NCBI GenBank assembly: GCA_005885405.1
Contig: VAYN01000011.1
Span: 63,801-127,800 of the forward strand
DNA: 64,000 bases
Direction of reading: 5' to 3'
From: Actinomycetota bacterium
GTDB taxonomy: Bacteria; Actinomycetota; Thermoleophilia; Solirubrobacterales; 70-9
This document shows, piece after piece, positions 57,883-64,000 of the stretch. Made by a program: the position numbers and the translations under genes. Each line of letters opens with the position of its first letter. The first letter of the stretch is position 1. The notes beneath the pieces are model-generated. The model did no database searches. It saw nothing but the letters and a program-made list of their open reading frames with translations, and had not been told where the DNA came from.

Positions 57883-58787
57883 ATCGGTGCGCCCGAGCGA
57901 TTCGGCAACGCTCGCTGGGCTAGCAGCGTCATCGTTCCGCCGACGATCAGCAGGGTGACGTTGATGATGAGGACGACGAGGGCGCCGAGGGCGTGCTCGA
58001 TGCCGCCGGCGCCGAGGGCAACGCCGAGGTAGGCCGAGGCGGGAATCGTCGTCACCGAGATCGCGACGCCGACCGCAGCACTAGCCCGAGTCTCGAAAGC
58101 GAGCATCCCGGCGACGCCGGCGGCGAGGGCGACGAGCACGGTCGTGTAGTCGGTCTTGGCGAGGGTGCTGAGGGCGCTTTCCTCGACCTCGAAGCCGTCG
58201 GGGAGGAAGCCGAGCCATTTGAGCAGGGCGCTGAGGACCATCGCCGTGACGACGACAAGGCCAAGACCCATCACCAGGGTGACGAAGGCGCGACGGGCGA
58301 GTCCGAACCGTCGCCGCACCAGGCCGACCGAAGTGGCGCAGATCGGCAGCAGGTCGGGACTGACCGCCATCGCGCCGACGACAAGGATCGAGCTGCCCGT
58401 GATCACCCCGCAGGCGGCGATCACTGCGGAGACGGTGATCAGGGCCAGGTAGCGGGCGAGCAGGCGCGAGTTGGCTTTCGCCTGGCCGATCACCTCGACC
58501 CAGGAGAAGCCGTCGACCCCGCCTTCCCCAAAGTGGTGGCGGTGCTGGGGGGCGACCACCTCGACCCGGGTTAGGACGTAGTCCTCGCCGCCGATCCCGA
58601 ACTTGTCGACCGCCTCGACCAGCCGGTCGGCGGCGACCGGCTCGACGTCGGCGACGAAAACGAAGGCGGCGGAGGGGGCGGAGGTGTCGGGCTGCTGGAC
58701 GACCCTGCTGACGCCCTCGAGCTCGCGCAGCAGCGCCCCGAACTCATCCGCCTGATGGTGGGCGACGGAGGAGCGCAGCCTCAGCAT
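57879..58787 (-). CDS. DUF389-family membrane protein
   Basis: 302 residues. Soluble alpha/beta N-terminal domain (about 90 residues), then six or so helices with the DUF389 start GVITGSSILVVGAMAVSPDLLPICATSVGL. Function unknown; some relatives are called TIGR00341 or hydrophobic domain proteins. Eight bp downstream of greA on the same strand. Confidence 0.85.
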   Translation of the reverse strand: MLRLRSSVAHHQADEFGALLRELEGVSRVVQQPDTSAPSAAFVFVADVEPVAADRLVEAVDKFGIGGEDYVLTRVEVVAPQHRHHFGEGGVDGFSWVEVIGQAKANSRLLARYLALITVSAVIAACGVITGSSILVVGAMAVSPDLLPICATSVGLVRRRFGLARRAFVTLVMGLGLVVVTAMVLSALLKWLGFLPDGFEVEESALSTLAKTDYTTVLVALAAGVAGMLAFETRASAAVGVAISVTTIPASAYLGVALGAGGIEHALGALVVLIINVTLLIVGGTMTLLAQRALPNRSGAPI

Positions 58788-58794
58788 CGCGAGG

Positions 58795-59280
58795 TCAGGA
58801 GACGAGCTTCAGGACTTTGAAGGCGCGGTCGCCTTTCGGCGTCTCGACCTTGACCGTCGAGCCGACCTTGGCGTCCAGCAGCGCCCGGCCGATCGGCGAC
58901 TCGGCCGAGAGCCGCCCTTCGGCGAGATTCGCCTCGGTCGAGCCGACCAGGGTCCAGGCGTTGGTCTCGCCTTTGGATTCGTCCAGCACCTCGGCGGTGC
59001 GGCCGAAGGAGAAGAAGTCGCTGTCCAGCGCCGAGACCTCGACCACGACCGCGTTCCGCAGCCGTTCCTGTAGGCGCTTGATTTTGGTCTCGAGGTGGGC
59101 CTGGTCCTCTTTGGCGACGTGATACTCGGCGTTCTCCTTGAGGTCACCCTCCTCGCGGGCGACCTTGATCCGCGCCGCCATCGCTTTGCGCGCCGGGCCT
59201 TCGAGCTCGGCGAGTTCGGCTTTCAGCTCTTCGATTCCGGCCTGGGTGATTGGCTCACCGGTCTGCTCCTGCGGGCTCAT
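58795..59280 (-). CDS. greA: Transcription elongation factor GreA
   Basis: 161 residues. N-terminal coiled coil with the acidic tip REEGDLKENAEYHVAKEDQ that reaches the RNA polymerase active centre; C-terminal FKBP-like domain with SPIGRALLDAKVGSTVKVETPKG. It stimulates cleavage of backtracked RNA. Full length for the family. Confidence 0.95.
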   Translation of the reverse strand: MSPQEQTGEPITQAGIEELKAELAELEGPARKAMAARIKVAREEGDLKENAEYHVAKEDQAHLETKIKRLQERLRNAVVVEVSALDSDFFSFGRTAEVLDESKGETNAWTLVGSTEANLAEGRLSAESPIGRALLDAKVGSTVKVETPKGDRAFKVLKLVS

Positions 59281-59300
59281 GCACGGGAGCGTGCCAGATC

Positions 59301-60605
59301 TCAGTCGCCGCCGTTGCCTGCCGCAAAGGCGGAGGCGAAGGAGCGGACTTTGGCGCCCCCGGCCGCGCCAAGTGGTTCCAGCGCGAAGAGATCCTCGATC
59401 GAGCGCAGTAGCGAGTAGGGGTCATAGGCGACGCCGTCGGTCGCCCCGGGGGCGAGCAGGGGCGAAACGAGCAGGCCTCCGACCTTCTTCGGGTCGACCG
59501 GCGGCGCGGCTGGATCCACGGGTGGGGCGGGATCGGAGGCGCCGAAGCTGACGATCAGCAGGCCGTCTTTCTTAAAGGCTGCGGAGGCGAGAATCTCCGG
59601 CACCACTTTGGCGAGGAAGGCGTCCGCGGCGGCCGCCCCATCGGCCGTCCCTTCCGGGCAGGTGCCACGGAAGCCGGCGTTGCAGAGGCTGGGGGAGATG
59701 TAGGAGAAGTTCGGGGTCGACTCGGCTTTGCGCAGGTCGGCGGCGAGCTTGTCCAGGGGCACGTCGTTTTCGTCGCAGTCGCCGAGATCGAGCAGCGAGT
59801 GGAAGAAAGCGAAGGGATTGAGGAGCGCGGAGTAGCCGCTCGGCGCCGGCGCCACGGGCGCTTCCGGTTCGGGGGTGACGCAGCTGTCGGGTTTGCCGGC
59901 TTCGTCCTGCATCCCCTCGATGTAGCTATGCCACTGCAGCTGCTTGCCGACCAGCTGATCGGCAAGGGTCAGCGTTTCGACCTCATAGGTGCAGTCCTCG
60001 TAGGTCGGGCAGCCGCCTTTGGTGGCGGCGCTCGGCGTCTCGCCGCTGATCGCGGCGATTCCGTTGGGGAGCGGAGCGGTGTCAAGCAGGGAGTAGTTCG
60101 TCAACAACACGCCCTGGCCACGCAGCTCGGCCGACAGGTAGGGCATCTGCGAGGTGGCGCCGAACGCCGCCTCGTAGCCCGGGCTCGCCAAGGAGACCAG
60201 GAAGACGTGCTGGACCGGGCCTGGTTCGGGTTCTGGTTCGGTCGGGGGCGCGGTCGGCGCTTCGGGTTCGGGCGCGGGGGCTTCGGGAGCGGGCGCCGGC
60301 GCGGAAAGCGGCCCGGAGGAAGCCGCTTCCGCGCTCGGTTCCGGCGCCGGGGAGGAAGGGGAGGAGGTGGTGGCTTCCGGCGCCGCGGCAACAGGGGCGG
60401 CGGCGACCGCGGCGTTTTCTTCTTCCAGCAGCGTCCGCATCGCGGCGGCCACTACTGGACTCGTACCTTGCGAGCCGCTGGTGCCCACCGCGACGACGCC
60501 GGTGGTTGCGACAAGCGAGGAGGCAACGAGCAGGGAGAAGCGTTTGCCGGTGAGGCTGGCGGCGGCGGCCGTCGCCTTCTGCAACGGACCGGAGAGCAGG
60601 CTCAC
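59301..60605 (-). CDS. Phosphoesterase-family (PF04185-like) membrane-anchored protein, catalytic motif degenerate
   Basis: 434 residues from the GTG at 60605, which overlaps the upstream gene by four bases. N-terminal membrane helix (LLVASSLVATTGVVAVG), then a Pro/Glu/Ala-rich linker of about 90 residues. The domain then follows the acid-phosphatase/phospholipase C family order: HVFLVSLASPGYEAAFG, MPYLSAELRGQGVLLTNYSLLDTAPLPNGIAAISGETPS, DGLLIVSFGASD, GGLLVSPLLAPG. The first motif in active members is MENxSYD-like with metal-binding Glu and Asn; here it is SLASPGYEA. Loss of these ligands suggests a non-catalytic, phosphoesterase-shaped sensor or scaffold. Confidence 0.75.
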   Translation of the reverse strand: MSLLSGPLQKATAAAASLTGKRFSLLVASSLVATTGVVAVGTSGSQGTSPVVAAAMRTLLEEENAAVAAAPVAAAPEATTSSPSSPAPEPSAEAASSGPLSAPAPAPEAPAPEPEAPTAPPTEPEPEPGPVQHVFLVSLASPGYEAAFGATSQMPYLSAELRGQGVLLTNYSLLDTAPLPNGIAAISGETPSAATKGGCPTYEDCTYEVETLTLADQLVGKQLQWHSYIEGMQDEAGKPDSCVTPEPEAPVAPAPSGYSALLNPFAFFHSLLDLGDCDENDVPLDKLAADLRKAESTPNFSYISPSLCNAGFRGTCPEGTADGAAAADAFLAKVVPEILASAAFKKDGLLIVSFGASDPAPPVDPAAPPVDPKKVGGLLVSPLLAPGATDGVAYDPYSLLRSIEDLFALEPLGAAGGAKVRSFASAFAAGNGGD

Positions 60606-61006
60606 GCCGCCACCTCTACCGGTACCAGGGAGTTGCCACATTGCGGGCAGAACCTGTCGGCGGCGCCGTAGGGAGAGCCGCAGCGGCCGCAGAGGCCGGC
60701 GGCATCGAGCCGTTCCAGCTCGAGCAGACGCTCAACCGCAAGCAGCTCGGCATCGACCCGCTGCAGCTCAGCCGCTTTGCGGGTGAGGACGTCGAGGCGG
60801 ACGTGATCGCGGATCGCCATCTCGTAGAAGGCGCCGCCGAGGTCGGCCTGCATCACCGTGAACTTCTCCAGCAGCCGGTCGCGCTGAGCCTGTAGCTCCT
60901 TGTTCTCGGGAGCGGGCGCCGGTGCGGCTTGCGGCGACTCCTGCGGTTTTGGCCGCGGTCGTTCGACCAGGGCGCGAAGGCGCTGCGGAACCTTCGGCCG
61001 GTTCAC
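60602..61006 (-). CDS. Zinc-ribbon protein with coiled coil
   Basis: 134 residues from a GTG overlapping the previous gene. A Pro-rich N-terminus, then a coiled coil (about 35-100) and a C-terminal zinc ribbon CGRCGSPYGAADRFCPQCG. Soluble. Coupled by GTGA to the genes on both sides; likely interacts with the membrane-anchored zinc-ribbon protein encoded just upstream. Confidence 0.78.
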   Translation of the reverse strand: MNRPKVPQRLRALVERPRPKPQESPQAAPAPAPENKELQAQRDRLLEKFTVMQADLGGAFYEMAIRDHVRLDVLTRKAAELQRVDAELLAVERLLELERLDAAGLCGRCGSPYGAADRFCPQCGNSLVPVEVAA

Positions 61007-61659
61007 GGTTCCACCCCCGAGGGGGCCGGGGCACTGCCGCCGCCTTCGCCGCCGACGACGATCACGTCGGGGAGGTTCTGCTGGGCCTTGATGTAGTTCT
61101 CGCCCGTCTGTTCGGGGTTTTCTTCGACGGCTTTCGTGTCTTCTTCCACCTTGTCCTGGGAGGCCTTGAAGTTGGTCACTTCGTGGACGTCGCCGTTGTT
61201 GGTGTGGGCGACAACTTTGCCCTCGCTTTTGCCTTTAGCTTTGCCGGCTTTGGCGTCTTTTTTGGCTTTCGCGGCGGTGGCTGCGGTCGGGGCTGCTGCC
61301 GTAGCGGTGGCCGATGGCCGTTCCCGCAGCGCCTGCAGCAGGGCGTCGTTGTCGCTGGTGTCCCCCGAGCCGCTGCGACCGACGACGACGCCGAGTCCGA
61401 CCGCCAGCGGCAGCAGGGCGAAGAAAGCGACCGCGGCAGCGCGGCTGGTCGGGCTTTGCTTGGCTGCAGGCCGCGCCAGCGGGCGCCGCGCCCGTTTGCT
61501 CATCGTCGCGAAGTAGCGGGAGGCGGGGTTGGCGCCGTTGCCGCGGCGAGCTGCGCAATTGACGCAGTAACGCTGCTGGGGGTCCATCGGCGCTCCGCAC
61601 TCTTCGCAGGGCTCGAACGCCTGCGGCCTACGGGTTGGCTCGAGCTCGCTCACGGTCAT
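61003..61659 (-). CDS. Membrane protein with N-terminal zinc ribbon
   Basis: 218 residues. Zinc ribbon CEECGAPMDPQQRYCVNC near the N-terminus, a basic stretch, one membrane helix (about residues 75-93) and a Lys/Ala-rich and acidic region outside, ending QNLPDVIVVGGEGG. The inside ribbon/outside tail order is typical of a membrane-tethered scaffold. Coupled to the lipoprotein upstream (ATGA). Confidence 0.78.
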   Translation of the reverse strand: MTVSELEPTRRPQAFEPCEECGAPMDPQQRYCVNCAARRGNGANPASRYFATMSKRARRPLARPAAKQSPTSRAAAVAFFALLPLAVGLGVVVGRSGSGDTSDNDALLQALRERPSATATAAAPTAATAAKAKKDAKAGKAKGKSEGKVVAHTNNGDVHEVTNFKASQDKVEEDTKAVEENPEQTGENYIKAQQNLPDVIVVGGEGGGSAPAPSGVEP

Positions 61660-61847
61660 CCTTTCTCCTTCTCGTCCTGGTGCTTCTTCTGCTGGCGCTT
61701 CTCGCGCTGCTTGAGGATGCGGGCGGATTCGGCTCGCTGGGCCTCGGCTTTTTCCTGCGTCGTCTCGCAGCCGGCCAGGCCGGCGACGGCGAGCGCGCCG
61801 CCGAGGGCGAGGACCGCCACTTGCTTGCTGCGGCTAACCGAAGGCAC
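61656..61847 (-). CDS. Small lipoprotein with charged helical tail
   Basis: 63 residues from a GTG that overlaps the pstB stop by 14 bp. Lipobox LAGC, then a strongly charged helix (EKAEAQRAESARILKQREKRQQKKHQDEKEKG). Probably lipid-anchored outside; binding partner unknown. Coupling to pstB suggests a role in phosphate uptake or sensing. Confidence 0.7.
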   Translation of the reverse strand: MPSVSRSKQVAVLALGGALAVAGLAGCETTQEKAEAQRAESARILKQREKRQQKKHQDEKEKG

Positions 61848-62805
61848 CGCTCACGTACTCCTGGGTCCGTTGCTCGCGGGGCGAGCCGAAGAGGGCGGTG
61901 GCGCTGTTGTACTCGACCAGGTCGCCCAGGTACATGAAGGCGACGTGGTCGGCGATCCGGTAGGCCTGCTGCAGGTTGTGGGTGACGATGACGACGGCGA
62001 CGTCGTCGCGCAGCTTGACGATCAGGTCCTCGATCACCTGGGTCGATTTCGGGTCGAGCGCGGAGCAGGGCTCGTCGAGCAGCAGCACCTCGGGCTCCGC
62101 CGCCAGGGCGCGAGCGATGCAGAGCCGCTGCTGCTGGCCGCCGGAGAGCTTCAGGGCCGGATGGTCGAGGTTGTCTTTGACCTCCTCGAAGAGGCCGGCG
62201 CGGTCCAGGGCGCTGTGGACTTTCGGCTCCAGACTCTTCTTCCGCGCCCGCCGCGAGCCCTGCTCGCGCAGCACGTAGGCGATGTTGTCGAAGACGCTCA
62301 TCGGGAACGGGTTCGGCTGCTGGAAGACCATCGTCACCCGGCGCCGCAGCAGGGTCGGCTCGATCTCCGTGATGTCGACGTCGTCGAGCAGGATGCGGCC
62401 GGTCAACGTCGCCGTGCTGGTCAGCTCGGTGAGGCGGTTGAGCGAGCGCAGCAGCGTCGTCTTGCCACAGCCCGAGGGGCCGATCAGCGACAGGACCTCG
62501 CCCTGGCGGACCGGCAGCGAGACGCCTTTGACCGCTTCTTTGGCGCCGTAGTGGACCGAGACCCCGTCGATCTCCATCCGCCGGATCGAGAACTGGGGGG
62601 CGCCGACCGACCGCTTCGCGGTGACGAAGCCGCTCTGCTGCGGGCCGCTCCCGGCGGCCGGGGTGAGCGGCTCCGTTGCCTCCTTCGCCGCCTCCGGATC
62701 GTCCAGCTTCAGTCGACGGATCGGCGGCGGTGCGAGTGGGGAGTCTGATCTGAACGGATCCATGGGCCCCTTCTGCTCGGAGATGTCGGGAGTCAGTGGC
62801 TCCAC
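61834..62805 (-). CDS. pstB: Phosphate ABC transporter ATPase PstB
   Basis: 323 residues from the GTG at 62805 (GAAAGG seven bases upstream); an ATG at 62763 is the alternative. A non-conserved acidic N-terminus of about 70 residues precedes the usual ISIRRMEIDGVSVHYG start. Walker A GPSGCGKTTLLRSLNRL, Q-loop MVFQQPNPFPMSVFDN, signature KLSGGQQQRLCIARAL, Walker B EVLLLDEPCSALDPKST and switch His VTHNLQQAYRIAD are PstB-type. The N-terminal extension is longer than usual. Confidence 0.95.
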   Translation of the reverse strand: MEPLTPDISEQKGPMDPFRSDSPLAPPPIRRLKLDDPEAAKEATEPLTPAAGSGPQQSGFVTAKRSVGAPQFSIRRMEIDGVSVHYGAKEAVKGVSLPVRQGEVLSLIGPSGCGKTTLLRSLNRLTELTSTATLTGRILLDDVDITEIEPTLLRRRVTMVFQQPNPFPMSVFDNIAYVLREQGSRRARKKSLEPKVHSALDRAGLFEEVKDNLDHPALKLSGGQQQRLCIARALAAEPEVLLLDEPCSALDPKSTQVIEDLIVKLRDDVAVVIVTHNLQQAYRIADHVAFMYLGDLVEYNSATALFGSPREQRTQEYVSGAFG

Positions 62806-63827
62806 GTTCCTACCTTTCGGGCGCGGCGATGGACGACGTCGACGGCCGCGTTTAAGGCCAGGACCATCAGCAGCAGGACGAAAGCCGCCGCGTAGGCTTT
62901 CTGCGGCTGGTTGAGGTTCCCGGTCGGGGACGCCTCGTAGACGAAGTTGGTCAGGGTGGTGCCGGCGCCGCGCAGGTAGTTGAGCGGGAAGCCGACGCCT
63001 TCGACCGGCGAGAAGTTCTGGGTGGCACCGAGGAGAACGACGATGATCGCGGTGTCGCCGATGATGCGCCCGAGGCCGAGCATCGCCCCCGTGGTCACCT
63101 GCGGGCGGCAGGTGGGGAGGAGGATGCGCCGGGTCGTCGCCGCTTTCGTCTTGCCGACCGCGTAGGAGGCCTCGCGGACGTGGCGCGGGATCGAGTTCAA
63201 CCCCTCGCGGGTGCTGGCGACGATCAGCGGTAGCGCGACCAGCGAGAGCATCGCCGAGGCGGCGAAGAAGGAGCGGCCGAAGACGACGCCTTCCGTGGTG
63301 CGGCTGAGGAAGCCGAGGGCAGTCGAGGAGAAGATCACCGTGCCAAAGAGGGCGAGCACGATCGAGGGGATGCCGGCGATCGCCTCGATCGTCATTTCGG
63401 TGACGCGGGCGAGCCCCGCCGGCCGGCCGTACTCGACAAGCCAGACCGCGATCGCGACCCCGGTCGGGAGCGCCAGCGCGATCCCCATCACGGCGACGAT
63501 CAGGGTCCCGAAGAGGGCGTCGGAGAAGCCGCCGGTTTCGCCCTCGGAGAAGCCGGCGGCAGCGGGCGTCCAGAGCATCTCCGGGCGCAGGAACTTGATC
63601 CCCTGGACCAGCAGATAGACGACGATCGCGACGGCGATCGCGCAGAAGAGCAGGCCGAGGGCCCAGCAGATCGCCAGGCCGACCCGGTCGATCGGCGCCC
63701 AGGTGGCGCTGCCCTCCGAGGCTCCCTGCTTCTTGCCACCGCGCAGCGGGTTGGGCCCGTCCGGCGTCGGCGGCGTCGACGGCACCGTCGGCATCGGCGC
63801 TTGCGGTGGGGTCTGCACCGGCTCCAT
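62793..63827 (-). CDS. pstA: Phosphate ABC transporter permease PstA
   Basis: 344 residues, ATG overlaps the pstC stop (TGATG). Six helices; the EAA-type loop REGLNSIPRHVREASYAVGKTKAATTRRILLPTCRPQVTTGAMLGLGRIIGDTA is specific to Pst permeases. N-terminal Pro-rich cytoplasmic tail of about 45 residues is longer than normal. Imports phosphate with PstC, PstB and a PstS that lies outside the window. Confidence 0.95.
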   Translation of the reverse strand: MEPVQTPPQAPMPTVPSTPPTPDGPNPLRGGKKQGASEGSATWAPIDRVGLAICWALGLLFCAIAVAIVVYLLVQGIKFLRPEMLWTPAAAGFSEGETGGFSDALFGTLIVAVMGIALALPTGVAIAVWLVEYGRPAGLARVTEMTIEAIAGIPSIVLALFGTVIFSSTALGFLSRTTEGVVFGRSFFAASAMLSLVALPLIVASTREGLNSIPRHVREASYAVGKTKAATTRRILLPTCRPQVTTGAMLGLGRIIGDTAIIVVLLGATQNFSPVEGVGFPLNYLRGAGTTLTNFVYEASPTGNLNQPQKAYAAAFVLLLMVLALNAAVDVVHRRARKVGTWSH

Positions 63828-64000
63828 CAGGCGCTCCCGTACTTGCGCATCGAGCGGCGTGCCACATAGCCGGTGAAGGAGAAGAGGGCGGCCGAGAAGA
63901 GCAGGACGGTGGCGATCGCAAACAGGGTCGCGTTGGCCGGCGGCGAGCTCAGCTGGTCGATGTTCTTGACGATCGTCGGCGCCAGCGGCCGCGAAGGCTC
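63827..64000 (-). CDS. pstC: Phosphate ABC transporter permease PstC, C-terminal fragment
   Basis: Runs off the right edge. The visible 57 residues end with a large hydrophobic helix (ATLFAIATVLLFSAALFSFTGYVARRSM) and RKYGSA. Position immediately upstream of pstA with an overlapping stop/start identifies it. N-terminus unseen. Confidence 0.7.
   Translation of the reverse strand, partial: EPSRPLAPTIVKNIDQLSSPPANATLFAIATVLLFSAALFSFTGYVARRSMRKYGSA

Noticed and set aside
1..64000. CRISPR array, prophage or integrase
   Set aside because: No regularly spaced repeats, cas genes, integrase, capsid or transposase genes were seen.

Overview
High-GC DNA from a free-living actinobacterium. Coding is dense on both strands, GTG and TTG starts are common, and genes are often coupled by 4-bp ATGA/GTGA overlaps. 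FbiC-type FO synthase with CofD/CofC/CofE, a PafA-free ClpS, crotonyl-CoA carboxylase/reductase, alanine/lysine-rich secreted proteins and tRNAs without encoded CCA suggest Thermoleophilia (Solirubrobacterales-like). That placement is an inference from gene content; no rRNA is present to confirm it.

Layout. 0-7.7 kb: cell-surface glycan block (O-antigen ligase-like protein, secreted glycoside hydrolase, two GT2 glycosyltransferases, a phosphotransferase, a NodB deacetylase and a Wzx-type flippase). 7.8-12.3 kb: clpS, ccr with a small frameshifted partner, rmuC, a lipoprotein and ygfZ. 12.4-14.7 kb: DtxR-type regulator and NRAMP Mn transporter. 14.7-17.2 kb: small conserved proteins, an orphan NMT1-like binding protein, an aquaporin and a clear terminator. 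17.3-23.8 kb: coenzyme F420 region (fbiC, cofE, cofC, cofD, npdG). 23.8-27.4 kb: an SDR, a DUF559 gene and acetoacetyl-CoA synthetase. 27.4-36.4 kb: five tRNA genes among secreted proteins, an ArsR-type regulator with a divergent 18-codon ORF, an amine oxidase and an HNH gene. 36.4-47.4 kb: adenylate cyclase, Ser/Thr kinase, XRE regulator under a long palindrome, secreted beta-propeller protein and a polar amino-acid ABC importer. 47.4-57.9 kb: tRNA-Thr followed by a tightly coupled operon that looks like a small biosynthetic gene cluster. 57.9-64 kb: DUF389 protein, greA, and a pst phosphate operon extended by four uncharacterised genes.

Three things stand out. (1) The 47.6-55.8 kb operon joins a divergent arginyl-tRNA-synthetase-like protein, a fused aminodeoxychorismate synthase, a GNAT, an HDAC-like amidohydrolase, an aminodeoxychorismate-mutase-like protein, a P450 and an MbtG-like N-hydroxylase. 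No NRPS or PKS is present. It reads as an undescribed pathway starting from 4-amino-4-deoxychorismate, with the aaRS paralogue as a possible amide-forming ligase. (2) Palindromic elements lie in frame inside fbiC and cofE. The fbiC element is an 81-bp unit of 27-bp arm, 27-bp loop and 27-bp arm, and a near-identical copy lies intergenically upstream of the Mn regulator. This resembles the logic of Rickettsia palindromic elements. (3) Several conserved genes carry short internal deletions or frameshifts (GT2/phosphotransferase, the ORF after ccr, cofC, the DUF559 gene, acetoacetyl-CoA synthetase, the npdG start). Either the lineage or the assembly has an unusual small-deletion process in this stretch.
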